Assembly: GCA_025267735.1 (NCBI GenBank)
Contig: CM046299.1
Span: 37,028,887-37,092,886, forward strand
Reading direction: 5' to 3'
DNA: 64,000 bases
DNA from: Mactra quadrangularis
Taxonomy: Eukaryota; Mollusca; Bivalvia; Venerida; Mactridae
Every line of letters begins with the position of its first letter. The stretch's first letter is position 1. The notes under the pieces are model-generated. The model was not told the origin of the DNA. It worked only from the letters and a program-made list of their open reading frames with translations, and ran no database searches. Shown here in pieces: positions 12,480 through 26,700 of this stretch. Both the position numbers and the translations under genes were made by a program.

Positions 12480-14775
12480 TTATATTGATTGATAACGTGA
12501 TATTAGAGCACGAGCAGGAAACAGTCAAAACTATTGACCGGTCAAAACTTGCAACGTGGATACTTTTAGAATTTCAAAACAGTTTATATAAGCAATCAGG
12601 TAATAATAAAAGGTAACACAACAACAATTCCAAAAGAATACAAAACATATAGATGCAATTAATATATATATATTTAAAAATATTGGCAATTTTTATTATT
12701 ATTTATTTTTCACATAATTTTAAAGATATATAATTCTTGAATATGACAATTGAATAAACGGTGCAAAACATTGAATATGGCAACTCAAATTTACAAAACA
12801 AAAATACACAAGAACAACTGAGTATTTGAATAATGACAACATATTATATATACAACTTGTTATGAAATACTTAGAGTCACAATATCTTCTATTAAAGAAA
12901 TTATGACAACTGTCACTAGGTGAATGTAAACACGTGTAATTTATACATAAATTTTACACTGGTAGTGCATGTGTACACTCGTTTCATAACAATCAATTAT
13001 TTGATTATATAACCTGATTGAGTAGACCAATCTCACGAAGTTGCCATTTTTATAACAAAATATACATTTATGAAGTATGAACAAAATATACATATAATTC
13101 ACAGAACCCAAAACCACTACAGCAAAAATTGATAAAAAAATGAAGATAAAACATTAGTAGCAGTATTGGGTTAACTTATAGGCGCTCGATAATCTACACA
13201 TCTTTGTCATACGCCGAATTCATACGCCGTTTTCAAATATCAAAACCAACGCTATTTTCTTTATTGAACATCAAAGTCGTAATTCAAGTTGCACTATTGA
13301 CAGCGAGTTTTCTGTGAAATAGTATAATTTGTAATTCGAAACATGCCGCTTCTAAGACTTGATAAATACCACTTTCGAAGTAATATACTGTATATGTATA
13401 CATGTATACGTATTTGATTAGAACAGGCTGCCTATGGAGTAGCTATTGATGCAAATGAAATGCTATTTCCACATTTCTATAAGACTACATTTTAATTCAT
13501 AATTGTCTTCAACAGTAAGATCTACATTCCGATACATTTCGATGACAACTGAACAAGAATCAATAGTATGCAATACTACTGTAAACTAATAATGTAGCAA
13601 AAGAGCACATTACAATTTAACAATATTATGCCCAACCAAACTCTATCACTGATATGATCAGAATATCAATAAAATATTTAGAAAAGCAACAGCAACCTGT
13701 GTTGCTTTGGCAGTAAAAATATCTCACATTGCACAAGCAATTGAATGCAAGATTGTCGTTAACAAGTACATGTACATATAACAATTCAGAGAGGTAAGGA
13801 AACAATTTATAAACATAGAACAGTAAAGTACACTATAATCTGAGATTTAATTTGAGCAATATATGCTTTTTGTTAATTTTCTATATGCTTTACATTATAA
13901 ATGATATGTAACATCTTAACAAAGACACAGTATCGAATATATATGAGCAAAAACATGCATTAATAGTACATATATGTAAAAACTGTATAAAACTTTATAA
14001 AAAAATTAAATATTTTATAAAAGAAGATATTTGTATCTACAGCACCATTGTGTTATATGAAATTTCATTTTATGGTTCATTAATAAAATATCAATTAAAA
14101 CATACAACCTTGATCAATAACATTTTAACAACAATACAATCATCAGTTGATCTCTTTTCATTCGATAACAGTATTCTGTGACATTGTGGTATACTCAATA
14201 CGTAAGAGACGATACGATACATTATTTCATACATGGCTTGGTCGTACGTCCATCTTGAGTAACAAGTTGCCCTATTTTACATTAATCCAGGAATTAATTA
14301 CCAGCTATAGGGTTTATCCATAATAAAGAGAAAGATTGTTCAACACAATTCTTCTCTTCTGAAACAATGTTATCTATACCCTGTCATCTTTGGATAAAAT
14401 ATTTACAACTTTTACACCACTTGTATTCTACAGAACACACTATGTTTACCCTAATCCCCAAGTACCAGAACACATAATATATGTATATATATATATATAT
14501 GAATATAAGTTATAGCACATGACACATAACACAGTTACACTATATACCCGAGGTCATTCTTCCAGTCAAATAAGCATATTACAAAATAAGTATTCTATTT
14601 TAGGATGTCAGTAACATCACCAGCAATCAAAACAATTATCAACAAGCAATTTCGAAGGTATGCTTATCGACTGGTAAATGTCATATCTCTTGGTAGAACT
14701 ACATTAAGTCAAGATCATCATCATTCAGAAGTCAATCATTGAATAAGAATATTTTAGAAGTCTATGGCCATACCA
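12480..14775 (-). other. Probable 3' UTR and downstream flank of the mucin-like gene
   Basis: No open frame or exon-like segment on either strand. The sequence directly follows the terminal stop codon (14776-14778, minus strand), so at least part should be 3' UTR. AATAAA hexamers on the minus strand occur at 13260-13265, 12702-12707 and 12692-12697, which would give a UTR of roughly 1.5-2.1 kb. The true cleavage site cannot be chosen from sequence. A (TA)n run lies at about 14480-14500. Confidence 0.4.
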
Positions 14776-14781
14776 TTAAAG
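14776..14781 (-). CDS. Exon 42: last codon and stop
   Basis: After the acceptor TTTATTTCAG the exon gives CTT TAA, adding one Leu and then the stop; the rest is 3' UTR. If intron 41 were retained, translation would instead add VSI and stop, so the C terminus is nearly the same either way. Confidence 0.6.
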   Translation of the reverse strand, partial: L

Positions 14782-17700
14782 CTGAAATAAAACAATAATA
14801 TCAACATAGCAAGTTATACAAGTGGATCAATCAATAAAACCAATGGGCAATAATCAAGATTTCAAATTAAACTTTGTACTTCAGTATCTTGTATTTTGTT
14901 AAAAAAAACGAAGTGACGAAATGTAAACAGATATATGAGTTAATATATACAGTTAAATAAGTAATTTAATAATGTCACTCAAACTAAAGAATGCGTGTAT
15001 AGCTATAAGTTCACATAGAATATAGAAACAAAATTAAAATAAACAGACAACGGAAAACATAGAGGGAAAATTGATCACCAAACAAACAACAAGATTCGTA
15101 AAAACAACATGGTCGATGTAAGTATGTAATTAAATTGAGACGTTACACACGCCTGCAGATGTAGGAAAATATGTCTCCATAACAATCAAAACCAAATGAT
15201 AGAAAAACCCTTCCATAGAAAAAATACATAAACTCATACGCTAATGGTTTGCAAATATGCATTGGTTTTGTATTGTTATATTCTAAATAATCTTCATTCA
15301 TCTTATATCAATGCACATAATTATATAACATTACAACCACATTCTAATGTAATTCATTTGAAGTTGTATCAAATACTTACTCTGTCAACTTGAGGTCTTT
15401 GTATCTCGTACTGCAAAAGAGAACAAAACATTATTGAAGTGACAATTGCAAATATCACAATTAATGAAATTAAAAGTATAGCTAAGATGGAAGTTAATAA
15501 TCATGTTACAAAGTCAGTAATTCAAATGGATGTTTTACATCATAACATGTACGCATCCACATTGGCATGTATCATGAGACAGTGATCCATAAAGGCGCCA
15601 AACAAAACAATAACGTGAATTATAACAACATATATGTCTCTAGTAATACATGTTGTATTTTAGTGGTCTTGGTGATCAATACGGTTCAATGATACGGTAA
15701 AGTATTCAGTCTCAATGCTTGGTTCTTGACCTTTATTCAAGCCGCCAAAATTGTTCTCTAAGTTAAATATATCTTAACTGCTACCACAGTTAACCTGCTC
15801 TGATTGTAAACACATCCATACCTTAACTGACCATATGTCAAAAGACTGTACGTGAACTTTTCAATCTAACAAATCATGATTTATAACAAGCATTACGTTT
15901 TACATTGGCATATTATGTTCACTAAAAATAGTACTGTAAATGTTGAAACATATAAGTTACAACAGCTAAATGTATTTTATGTAAACTTAAGGGTGCTTGA
16001 ATAATTGAAAGAATGCAATGAGCATCAATCTTCTACATTTAAGAAGAAAAGGATTTACTTACTCTTTCATTTGGACCTATATAATTGTAGAGGAAATCCC
16101 AGGAAAAGTTGTTTTGATTATCATAAACTGTAAAATGATAAAAATTAAAGAATAAATGAAGTATAAAGATGAATATAGGTTATACTGATCATAAACAAAA
16201 CAAATAAAACCATGAAATATACAGGGATCTTAAAAGAAAGGCTAAAATTGCGTAAATAGTATGCTTAATTGAACAGTAATTAAGCTTGTGTGCATTGTCT
16301 GTCAGGTTCAAACCAAATGTGTTATTATTTGACAAATAATTACGAGATTATAAATAACAATAGAAATTGTTAAGCATTCTTTTTGCATGAAATGCCAAGG
16401 TCAATTTGCCAAAATTTATGTGGTACATTTCCTTCATCACAACAATTTAAATGACAATTATGCGTCAATTAAACCAACTTTAAATTAAATTCGAATTAAA
16501 AAATAAGTATCTTTACATTATATAAAATTTAGCTAATAATTGAAGTTAATTGTATCATTTTAAAGTGACTAGTAAAAAGGACAAAGCTAACTTCAATCGT
16601 TTGAATGTATTAAAGTTATTTATTATTTGCATCAAAATATTTAAAACTATGCTTATAACTATCATTTAACCACATTTTCATTTTTTTAGTATCAAATCAT
16701 CAGAATCGTAAGAAGATTCTAGATAAAACTTATTTAACACAATTTGATTACATAAATGAAGTTATTTAAAGATCGACGAACCGTCGATTATTGAAGTGAA
16801 ACAGTTTTTTAAGATCAAAGATGTATGTAATAGTTGATTATACGATAAATATATATTCATAAATCACACACCGTATTCTTCACGTATTTCTGGATACGTC
16901 TCTTCACGTCGCCGCCGACGCCGTTTTCTTTGTGTATCGTCAGATGATGAAGACGTTGTAAATGACCCTTCAGTTTGTTGTTCCCAACCATATGGTCCAA
17001 ACATAGGGTCTGATTTGCCCCATGTATTGACTTTTGTAGGTAAAACTGCAGGGAAGAATCCTTGATTAAATGTAGTTCTGAAAAGTCATAAGCATTTAGT
17101 TATTAAATACATTCAGCAACTATAAAAAGAAAAGTGGACAAACATCTGGCACTTAATGTTTGTTTGTTTGTTTGTTTGTCTTTTACGGCGCACCAACACA
17201 AATAGGTCATATCGCGCCGACAGCTATTAATGATACTAATAATTCAAACTATATAAATGATGTAAAATTATATCTTATTATAAACATTTATCTCTTTCAA
17301 AAAGTTAAGTATAGCATATGATGGTACAGACTCAAAAAGTTCTTTAAGTGAGTTTACTTTAAAATGTTTGTCACGAATGTATTTTAGATCCTGACAGTCA
17401 AGGAGTACGTGTTTTACATTGAAATACTCGTCACATGGTATGCATTTAGGTGCTTCTTCTCTTTTGAGAAGGTATGGATGTGTTAATCTAGTATGACCAA
17501 TTCTACATCGCGAAATTACTATTTGATCTCTGCGATTAGAATATATAATTGACGAAGATGAATTAAGGGTTGGCTTTATGTCACGTAATTTATTAAAAAG
17601 TGCATTGTTCCACAACGTTTGCCATTTTGATTTAATTAACGTGTTTATTGAACATTTGAAGTCACTGCTTGGCAATTTGATATTCACTGGTTGAAGGTTT

Positions 17701-20700
17701 AAGGATTCTTTGGCCAAAATATCAACTTTTTCATTTCCTCGTATACCAATATGGCTTGGTATCCAGCAGAGGTGTACTGTTTTAGATTTTAAAATTTCAT
17801 GCAATTTCAATTCTATACTTTTAATAAGAATATTGTTTGAATTACGATTTTTTATGGCCAATAATACAGAGAGAGAATCTGAAAAAATGATAAAATTACT
17901 ATTAATACTATTTGATATGTATGATAAAGCAAGATCTAATGCTTTGACTTCAGCTGTAAATATGGATGCCGGGTCAGGCAATCGCATTCTTGCAACAAAA
18001 GAATTTCCATATACAGCGCAACCAACTTTGTTACCATCTTTAGAGCCGTCAGTAAATAGCTGTGTACAATCTTTATATTTTTCTAAGATGTTAACGAATT
18101 CTGATTTATAGGCCTCTGGGCTGGTATTAGATTTACGTAAGTTAGACAAATCAATGTTAATGTTTGGTATGTTGTAGGTCCAAGGAGGGACATTCTCATC
18201 AAAGTTCTGTAGAACGGTGGAGGTGTTAATATTAAGCATTTCTAAGTTGTTTTTAACGCGCAGGCCAAATGGTTTAATTTCGTTAGGTTTGTTGTCAAAT
18301 TTATCAATGTAATTTGGTTGAAAGACAACTTTTCGCGCCGGGTTACTATTGTTAGAAGATATTCGAGTTGCGTATTGTAATGAAAGCTTTTGTCGACGTA
18401 ATTTTAATGATGGCTCGTTAGCTTCAACATAAAGACTTTCAACAGGTGAAGTTTTAAATGCACCAAGTATAGGTCATGATTAACTATAAAATATACACAT
18501 ATTTACTTTGCACTTTGTCTATATTTCATTTTAGTCTACATGAGTCTTTTAACAACATGACTTTTTTATAGCATTAACTTTATGAAAGACTTAAGCCTTA
18601 AGAATCATTGCCATACACATATAAACAATTACATTTTGTAACAAAATCATACATTTTTGACATTTCGTATATATTATTATGATCGTCAAACTTTAACAAC
18701 CATAAGTATAACAACTATATGTTGTGGTTAAAAAAATATAATTAATTATTCATACTTGGATGAATAAATAAGAATAACGAATTACCTCTTGTACGGAGAA
18801 CATTATATGAAGGGTAATATTGTGAATTGTACGATATATATAGAACCTAATTTTGTATTATATTTACCTATCAAGATCGTCAGCACCATACGTGCGTTTT
18901 CTGTTTCTAACATACACTACACATATAATGGCGATTAACAATACAGCAATGAAGAACAGTGGAATACCAATACCCAAACCAAGGATGAGTGCCAAATTAT
19001 CATCTGTCTTTTTGGGTCTGAAAAAAGTCACTAGACATTTTAATAGTACACAAATGATTTCAGAATAATGTGTATGTAAGGTTAATACATGCAGCAATTT
19101 GAAGAATGTGTATGCAAGGTTAATATATGCAGCACCTCGATTGATATTCACTTTTGGAAAAGTTTATAATTCACCACATTATATGAACATAAATGTTTAT
19201 AGAGTAGGTTTTCATTTCAAAAAGCATTTAACGTGAAAATTATTTCAATAATGTCAAAATCTTTTTAGCACCATTAAATATAATGTATTCATAGCATCAG
19301 TAATATTAAAATGCATTTTCATTTACTAGTAAATACATTGCACAATAATGGTTTAAACAGAAAATTACATACTCGCAAACTGGCTTTGTATCAACAATAA
19401 TACACTCTTCATTACTACCACAAGGACCTTCAGCTGCTTTATATGCTAAACATTTAATTGCTGTCTCAGTATCAGCGGTAAGATCAACTGAAAATATAAC
19501 GAGATACACGAATATTACACGAAAAATTTCCACGCATTACATTATCAATTTGGTAATACAATAAATATCTTAGACTAATTAATCAACTTGATGTTCACAC
19601 AAAACTTGTTTAAAATGAAGACCACCTTAAAAGTACAAAAACGTGCCATATTTACATAACTGAGCTATATTTTTCAAGTGTATTATTTAAAAAAACGGTG
19701 GCGTTGTGCATTTTATTCGAGTTTAACAAATATATAGAACAACTATATCTTTGTTAAATCAACTTAAACAAAGGAATATCAAATTACGTCGTTTCGTTAA
19801 TGAAAAAGTCTGTGTTGTAACAGAAATGAGTTGCTTGTTGAACTGCACTTAGGTCTTAGTCCCTTTTAGACTATACCTACACTCCAGGCTTTCTAACACT
19901 GTTAAATGAACAATATATTAAATTCGATTAAGGAAGCTTTTAACTTAACGTTTCAGATATTACGTATGACAGCTTTGCAGACAGACGCATGTAAAACTGT
20001 GCATTAAATAAAACAATAAACGTAATGATTAAAGGATAAGCAAACACTGAGTATATTTTCTCTTGTATTTCAGACAATTATTTCACCATGATTATCCATG
20101 ATACAATTCATTTGAATTTTCATACCATGTTTGCTAAATTGGTAAATTATTGATTAAACTAATATAACTACCATTCTGTCCAGCAATAGCTAGTTCTTGA
20201 GCAGACGTTGGTTGGTTATTAATGTTTACAATTTCTCCACTAGCCAGTTGATCAGCGGCTACGGCGAAAGATTGCTTTGCTTCTGTAGTATTTGCAATAA
20301 CGGCAGTGAAGTTTACCTTTAAACTTCCCCTATAATAACAAAGTACACATTTCAAGATACATGTATGTCCATACAGGTCTATATACAATATAAGAATTTT
20401 AAAAAAAAACTAGTGCAGAGCATCTGTAAAATTGACGTCATTACTTCGAATAAACTTCGTTTAAATAAAAAAACAACATAAAGAAATGATAGGTATTTAA
20501 AAATATAGAGTTAGAAAAGTTGTTGAGTGTATATGTCAATGTAATCGTAAGTATTGTAGAGCTTACACATGAAGTGTAGTGTACTTTTAGATAATACAGT
20601 CAAAGCAGTTGCAACTTGATACAATTTCAGGAAGCAAATAGTTATCAATACCTTTAGACACCAACACCTATGCAGGAAATTTAGTTAATGAGACCATTAT

Positions 20701-23700
20701 TTAAATGAAGCACTAGAATGAGGTTAACTAGTTTACTTACTCCGTAAGCAATGTGATCGAAATTCTTCTAAAATGAGTCACTGTCATTCTTCCTCTAAAG
20801 AAATTCTCTAACTGTAATATATATGAATGAAAACAATACTTGCAGGAAATAAAACATAAAAGTAAACCAGTTTCTGCTACTATATTCTAAATATAGCTAA
20901 TAGTTTTGCTTTTCAAATAACTTGACAATGCAAGTGTGTACGTTTTAATGACAAAATAAAATTTGGTATAAAAACAGAATAATATTATTTGTTTCCCATG
21001 TAAAGCAAGCATCCTTGCAATTCAGCATATTTACAATGTGTCAATAGAAACTTTAGTCAATCTTCATAGTTAAAAAAGTCGTATTGAATGAATAAAAAAA
21101 GGTTTGTACTGGTAGTTCATCAGATCATGAAATAGTATTGATGAATTTATAATGAAATCGTATGAACCATATTGCTTCATCCAAGAAGTATTGAATGTTT
21201 CAATATTTTCTACTTCTGTTTCTATACTTACACCGGTACGAGTCCATCCTGTATATACTTCTAAAGTCTTTTTTACTGTTAAGTTATGGCTCAAAGATAT
21301 TCTCTCTATTGTCAAGTTTAGTTTAACATATATAAATATACCAATTTCTCCAACTAAAATATAAAAAATAATAACGTCAAGCCTTTAAAATAAAGAGAAA
21401 TGCGTATGTAGCTTATGCACATGTGTCATTTGCTTCATTAATTGCCAGTGAAAAATCTCTAAGGAGACGCATTCAGTTTATTAAAAACGAAGAAGTTTAC
21501 TGGTAATCTAAACACTGAATGCATCGATTTGTATTTCATGTAGAGATTCCTGTCCTTAACAGATAATTACTGCTGAAGAAGACAGTCAAGGAAATTGGGC
21601 ACTTAAAATAAAACGTGTTACAAAACAATGTTATAGCGTACTAATGGTTGTTGAAGAGTGAGTGTAAAACTCATGTAGAATCAAGTAACTAAAACAAACT
21701 AAGCAGCTCTTATAATGCCTCATCCAATTGTGAGATATTTTCGTGCATTTTGTATATGCGATGTATAAATTTGTAGCAAATAAAAGCTAGACACAGAACA
21801 TTTTTTCGATGAAATGTTTTACACAAGAGTCGAAGAAGTTCTGTCTAAAAGGACTGACACCTGGTAAGACAACATATTAAATCCTACTTAAATACTTGTT
21901 TACTTATTGTTTATTGGTGGAGATACAAGAAAAGTCCTCTAGTATTAAACATACCTGGAACAGCAGTTGTAGTTGTAGTAGCATCACCTAAAATTGTAAA
22001 AAAAGAAATATGATACCACTTGTAGAAGTCATAACTATTAATAACAACAAGACAGTCCTCATGTTGTACAACTGTAGACTAGACATTATTTCATATCATA
22101 GTAAAGGCAATATATATCACTATATCAGTTTAAACCCCAATTTTAATAACTTAATAATTCTATATTTAATATTGCTTACAGCGCGATAAAACCTTTTTGT
22201 TTTGATCTGCCGTTCAACCCAACAAAACAAACAAAATCAAAAGTTCAGGCGAGTTCTAGCCTCTTTTTCTCGGGGCTTAAAAATGGCAAAATATTAGTAT
22301 ACCATCACCACAAAAACACAAGTGCACATTTGCATTTCTAAGAGAGCCTTACTGTTGTACTACTGCACCTTCTTATATGAAATTATTGAAATAATTTGCA
22401 CTTCATTTTAAAGCACAAAAATTAATATAAGCTTTTACTTACTTGATTCACATGCGTCTCCAACTCGGTCGTAGCCAACGATACATGAACAAACATGAGT
22501 GTTATTATTAACATAGTAGTGACACATTTCAAAATCTCCTAGACATGGATCTTGAACCTCACATACGTCAACTGGAAGTTCACATCTTGCACCCGACCAG
22601 CGTGTGGTACACAAACACTCACCAGTAGTGTGATTACAAGTTTGATCAACAAAAATTGCATTGCTTGCTATACAGTCACATGACTCGGTGCAGTTGTTGC
22701 CGTAAGTATTTTGATCACAAGCTAAAAATAAAATAAATTGAGGATGAATATTCACGTGTTATAATTATAACAATTAAATTATAACAAGTGTTATTTAAAA
22801 GTAATTTGTTAAAACATCCCACAAAGATTCATGTAAATATATCATATTTGAAGATTAACTAAACGATGTTTTGTTAATACAATTGTATAAATTCATTTGT
22901 TCATGTTTTGCATTTGCGCCAGGTTAATCATATGCGCGAATTTTATGTAATTGTTTTTAAAAGTAAGTGTTACAATTATATTGTATTCATAAAAAATAAC
23001 AAATGTATATCGTAACTCGTTCCAATTATGCCAGGTAAAACAGTACAGCAAATCAATTGGATGCTCTCATGTTTAAATACGAAATAATGATAGCAGTAAT
23101 TGGTAATGGAAATACATCCACGAGGAGGGAAGGCAACAAAATGGTTAAAACAATGCTTGATCATATAAGGGTTAGCAATCTATAACTGAATAAACAAATG
23201 TATGTGTTGTGTCTATTTAACCATTCTAATTGAACCAATATAAACAGTTATAAAAAGGCAACTTTAAATTATATACATATATGTATATGAATATATTGTC
23301 AAACAAATAAATTACCTGTGCAGGTGTTACCGTCATTGTCTAGATAGCCAACTAAGCATGGACACGAGTAACTTCCAGGTTCGTTTGCACATATTGAGTT
23401 TTCACGACAATCATAGGTTCCCTCTACACATTCATCTATGTCAACACTACAATCAGCACTTTCCCATCCACTTTCACAGACACAACCAATAGCAGGATCA
23501 CACTCAGCGGTATTGGTGTTGTTACAAGAGCAGGTGTTGTTACAGTTTGTTCCCCAAGTGTTCGCAGGACATGCTGTAATTTCAAAAAACATGCAATACA
23601 AATGATGCCAAGATCATATAAAACAAAACGAAGTATTGAAATGAGAATTGGATGTGTGATTACATAATTATGGCACGTCGGAAGTTAATAGTGTTACATG

Positions 23701-26700
23701 AATAGGGCTGTACAATCTAAATGAATACATTGCAAGATGTACTTCTACAGTAAATTATATTAATTTATATAAAACGATTATACAGTAAACTAAATCATAT
23801 AGAAACAATGGTGTTATTTATGCAGTAAAGTTCATTATGGATAAACAATTTAATACATACGTGTACATGTATTGCCATCCCCGGAATATCCATCAGCGCA
23901 TATGCAATCGAAAGAACCATTGTTATTATTAACACATTGTTGACCTAGTGCAGTACAATTGTCAGTGCCAAGAAGACATTCATTATCATCTGAAACGAAG
24001 TCACTACATTTAAATTCATTACATACGAACTGAGTCAAATATTATTATCGCACTCGAAATGAAACAAATATTGTCAAAATTAAGATTAACAACTGTGTGT
24101 AAGTAAACATTTAAAACCCATAATTTGATACTTTAGATGCTATCATGTATGCGGAGACTAAAATATTGAATGACCGATTTAGTTGCACTGAGCGTTTTGA
24201 AGGTAAAAGTTATCATCAACTTAAATCACACATGAGAATAAACAAATATTTTGTGTAAATATGTATCATACAATACTAGGACTTTTCCATGGCAGTTAGC
24301 AACTGAATAAATTTAGTATGTATCTTAAATGCTTTTAATCTTTAAATTAATCATTATGTGCACATTTTCCGCAACCTGATAACAGAATACAGTTGATCAA
24401 GAACTGAAATACATGGGGGTTACTTATCTGATAGTAACTGATACAAACAAAATGGTTTACTCATGATATCGAAAAAGGTACCAACATGGATAAAATTATA
24501 TTGTTCTACATACACACATTTCATTTAATATTACGTATAAGAATAAACTTTTAGTTGAACCAGGGAATCAAATTTATGCATTCGACACTAATATATTGCC
24601 TAATTTGTTAAAATATATTAGATAAGGTAATATGTGCACACTTACCAACGCAAACATAATCACTATTTATAGTGTACCCAGCGTTACAGTTACATTCATG
24701 TGAGCCAACGGTGTTCACACAAGTCTTCAATGTATCATTACATACATCAGTTAATTCTGTACATTCATTAATATCAGTCTCACAATTAGTTCCCTTCCAT
24801 CCAGCCAAACATTCACATGTACCATATTGATCGTTACAGTCCAATGTATTGGCAGTGATACATGAACACTCGGTGGCACAGTTTTGTCCCCAGTGTCGTG
24901 AGTCACATGCTGTAAAAGGAAATCAACATATAATGTACAGGTACCAACAAATGCAACTGCTTTCCAACATGTCTAAATCAGGTGTTTAATCACGTTAAAA
25001 AATACCATTTGAAATACACTACACTATTGCTAGCCTGATTAACTAAAGTTGCGTATAAATTGTACCTCCCATTTAATCAACCATTTCACGATTTATGTTG
25101 TTCGTCACACTAATGTGTCGTAGTATTGATTCAACTTATCAAAACATTAATAAAATTATGTACTTCAATATACTAAATGAAATCATTACAGGTCGTTTTT
25201 TAGGTCCATTGTTTAAAGTACAAAACACACGTGACCTAGAATACGACCTGTAGATTAGATATATGTCTTTGTTTACACATTTGCTATCATTTTCAGTATA
25301 ATATTGTTGCAATTGTTGTACATACGAATTAATTAAAATGGCCATACATAAAAATATAAAACTTTCATATTTACCTGCACAAGTGCCATCGTCTGATTTT
25401 ATATACCCTGGAGTACATTGACATACAAATGAACCTAAATTATTGAAACAGGCAGAATTATCTGGACATGGATGAATTTCAGAACACTCGTTTATATCAG
25501 CGTTACATTCAGTTCCTTGCCATCCACTTTCACAGGTACAACTTCCATTAACTGGGTTACAATATGCTGTATTTGCCTCATTACATGAACAGTTTTCGGC
25601 ACAGCCGTCTCCCCATGTTCCTTGTGTACACTCTGTAACCAATATATATGTTTAAACATTCAAATGTATCACTGCTACAAGGTGCGTAGAGAATGAATAC
25701 TAAAACAGTAAGAAGTATATGTTTATGTTTATGTGACTATTATCATTTACAACATTGATAATTTCCATTATATATAAAAGAATTCATTTTAAAAAAAGAT
25801 CTTTTCTACTAACTCTTTCTTTTTTATACTTGGTTTGACGCTCTAAATCACCAGTTCTAACATCATAAAAGCATACAAAACAACTTGATGTTGCGGTCTA
25901 ACATTTATACACAAACATCACACACCTACATGTACATGATTGCTATTTGTGGGATAGAAATGCATTTTTAAATAAACACAGTGTGTTTTTAAAGCGTGAA
26001 TATAAAGAATAAGAAAGTTGCTTCAGTCAGTAATAAATTGATCCAATCTGATTAAAACCCGATCTACAATTTTACCACTCGCATACTCGCTAATGTAGAT
26101 CTGGCCTTTTCCAAACGAAGGTCACGTTCAGGTGACCTTTTCTCATCATAATATTCATGACGAAATTATTATGATACGTAACTTGTTTACATCGTCTACG
26201 TCACGAAATTTAAAATGAGCCGCCCAATCGCAGCCTGTGAATATTACCGCGGTTAAATTAGCAAGCAAAACTTGGTCTAAAAATAGAAATTACGAAATCA
26301 AAATGTGATTAATAGTGTTACGTCTAGGTGAAAGCTACGCATTGATTGGTCGACACAAAGTTCATCTCGACGTGACCTCAAAGGGAAAAAGTACAGATCC
26401 AGTACGACCGTGGTCTACTGGATATGTGTTTACGCAGATTGAAATTGATCATACCTATACACGTGACAGCATCACTGTCTAATTGATATCCAGTTTGATC
26501 ACAGGCGCAAGAATATGTCCCTGGCTCTTCAATGCACTGTTGTGTGCACGCATTAAGAGTGTCATTTCCACATTCTTTAATATCTGAAACATAACGTCAT
26601 AAAACGAAAAGTAAATTGCAATTGGATAAAATGTTGGACTTATTTATCGGCACATATCTATTCTTCTATCGGTATATTTTAATTGAACACTTTATATGCG

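Noticed and set aside
17710..18111. Plus-strand frame over the intron 38 LINE, and its twin at 43672-43965
   Set aside because: Antisense shadows of the RNase H frame, conserved only because the two LINE copies are nearly identical.
20795..20811. Earlier acceptor for exon 35 (ATTACAG)
   Set aside because: In the phase left by exon 34 it gives an immediate stop; the TTTCTTTAG acceptor at 20795-20797 keeps the frame.
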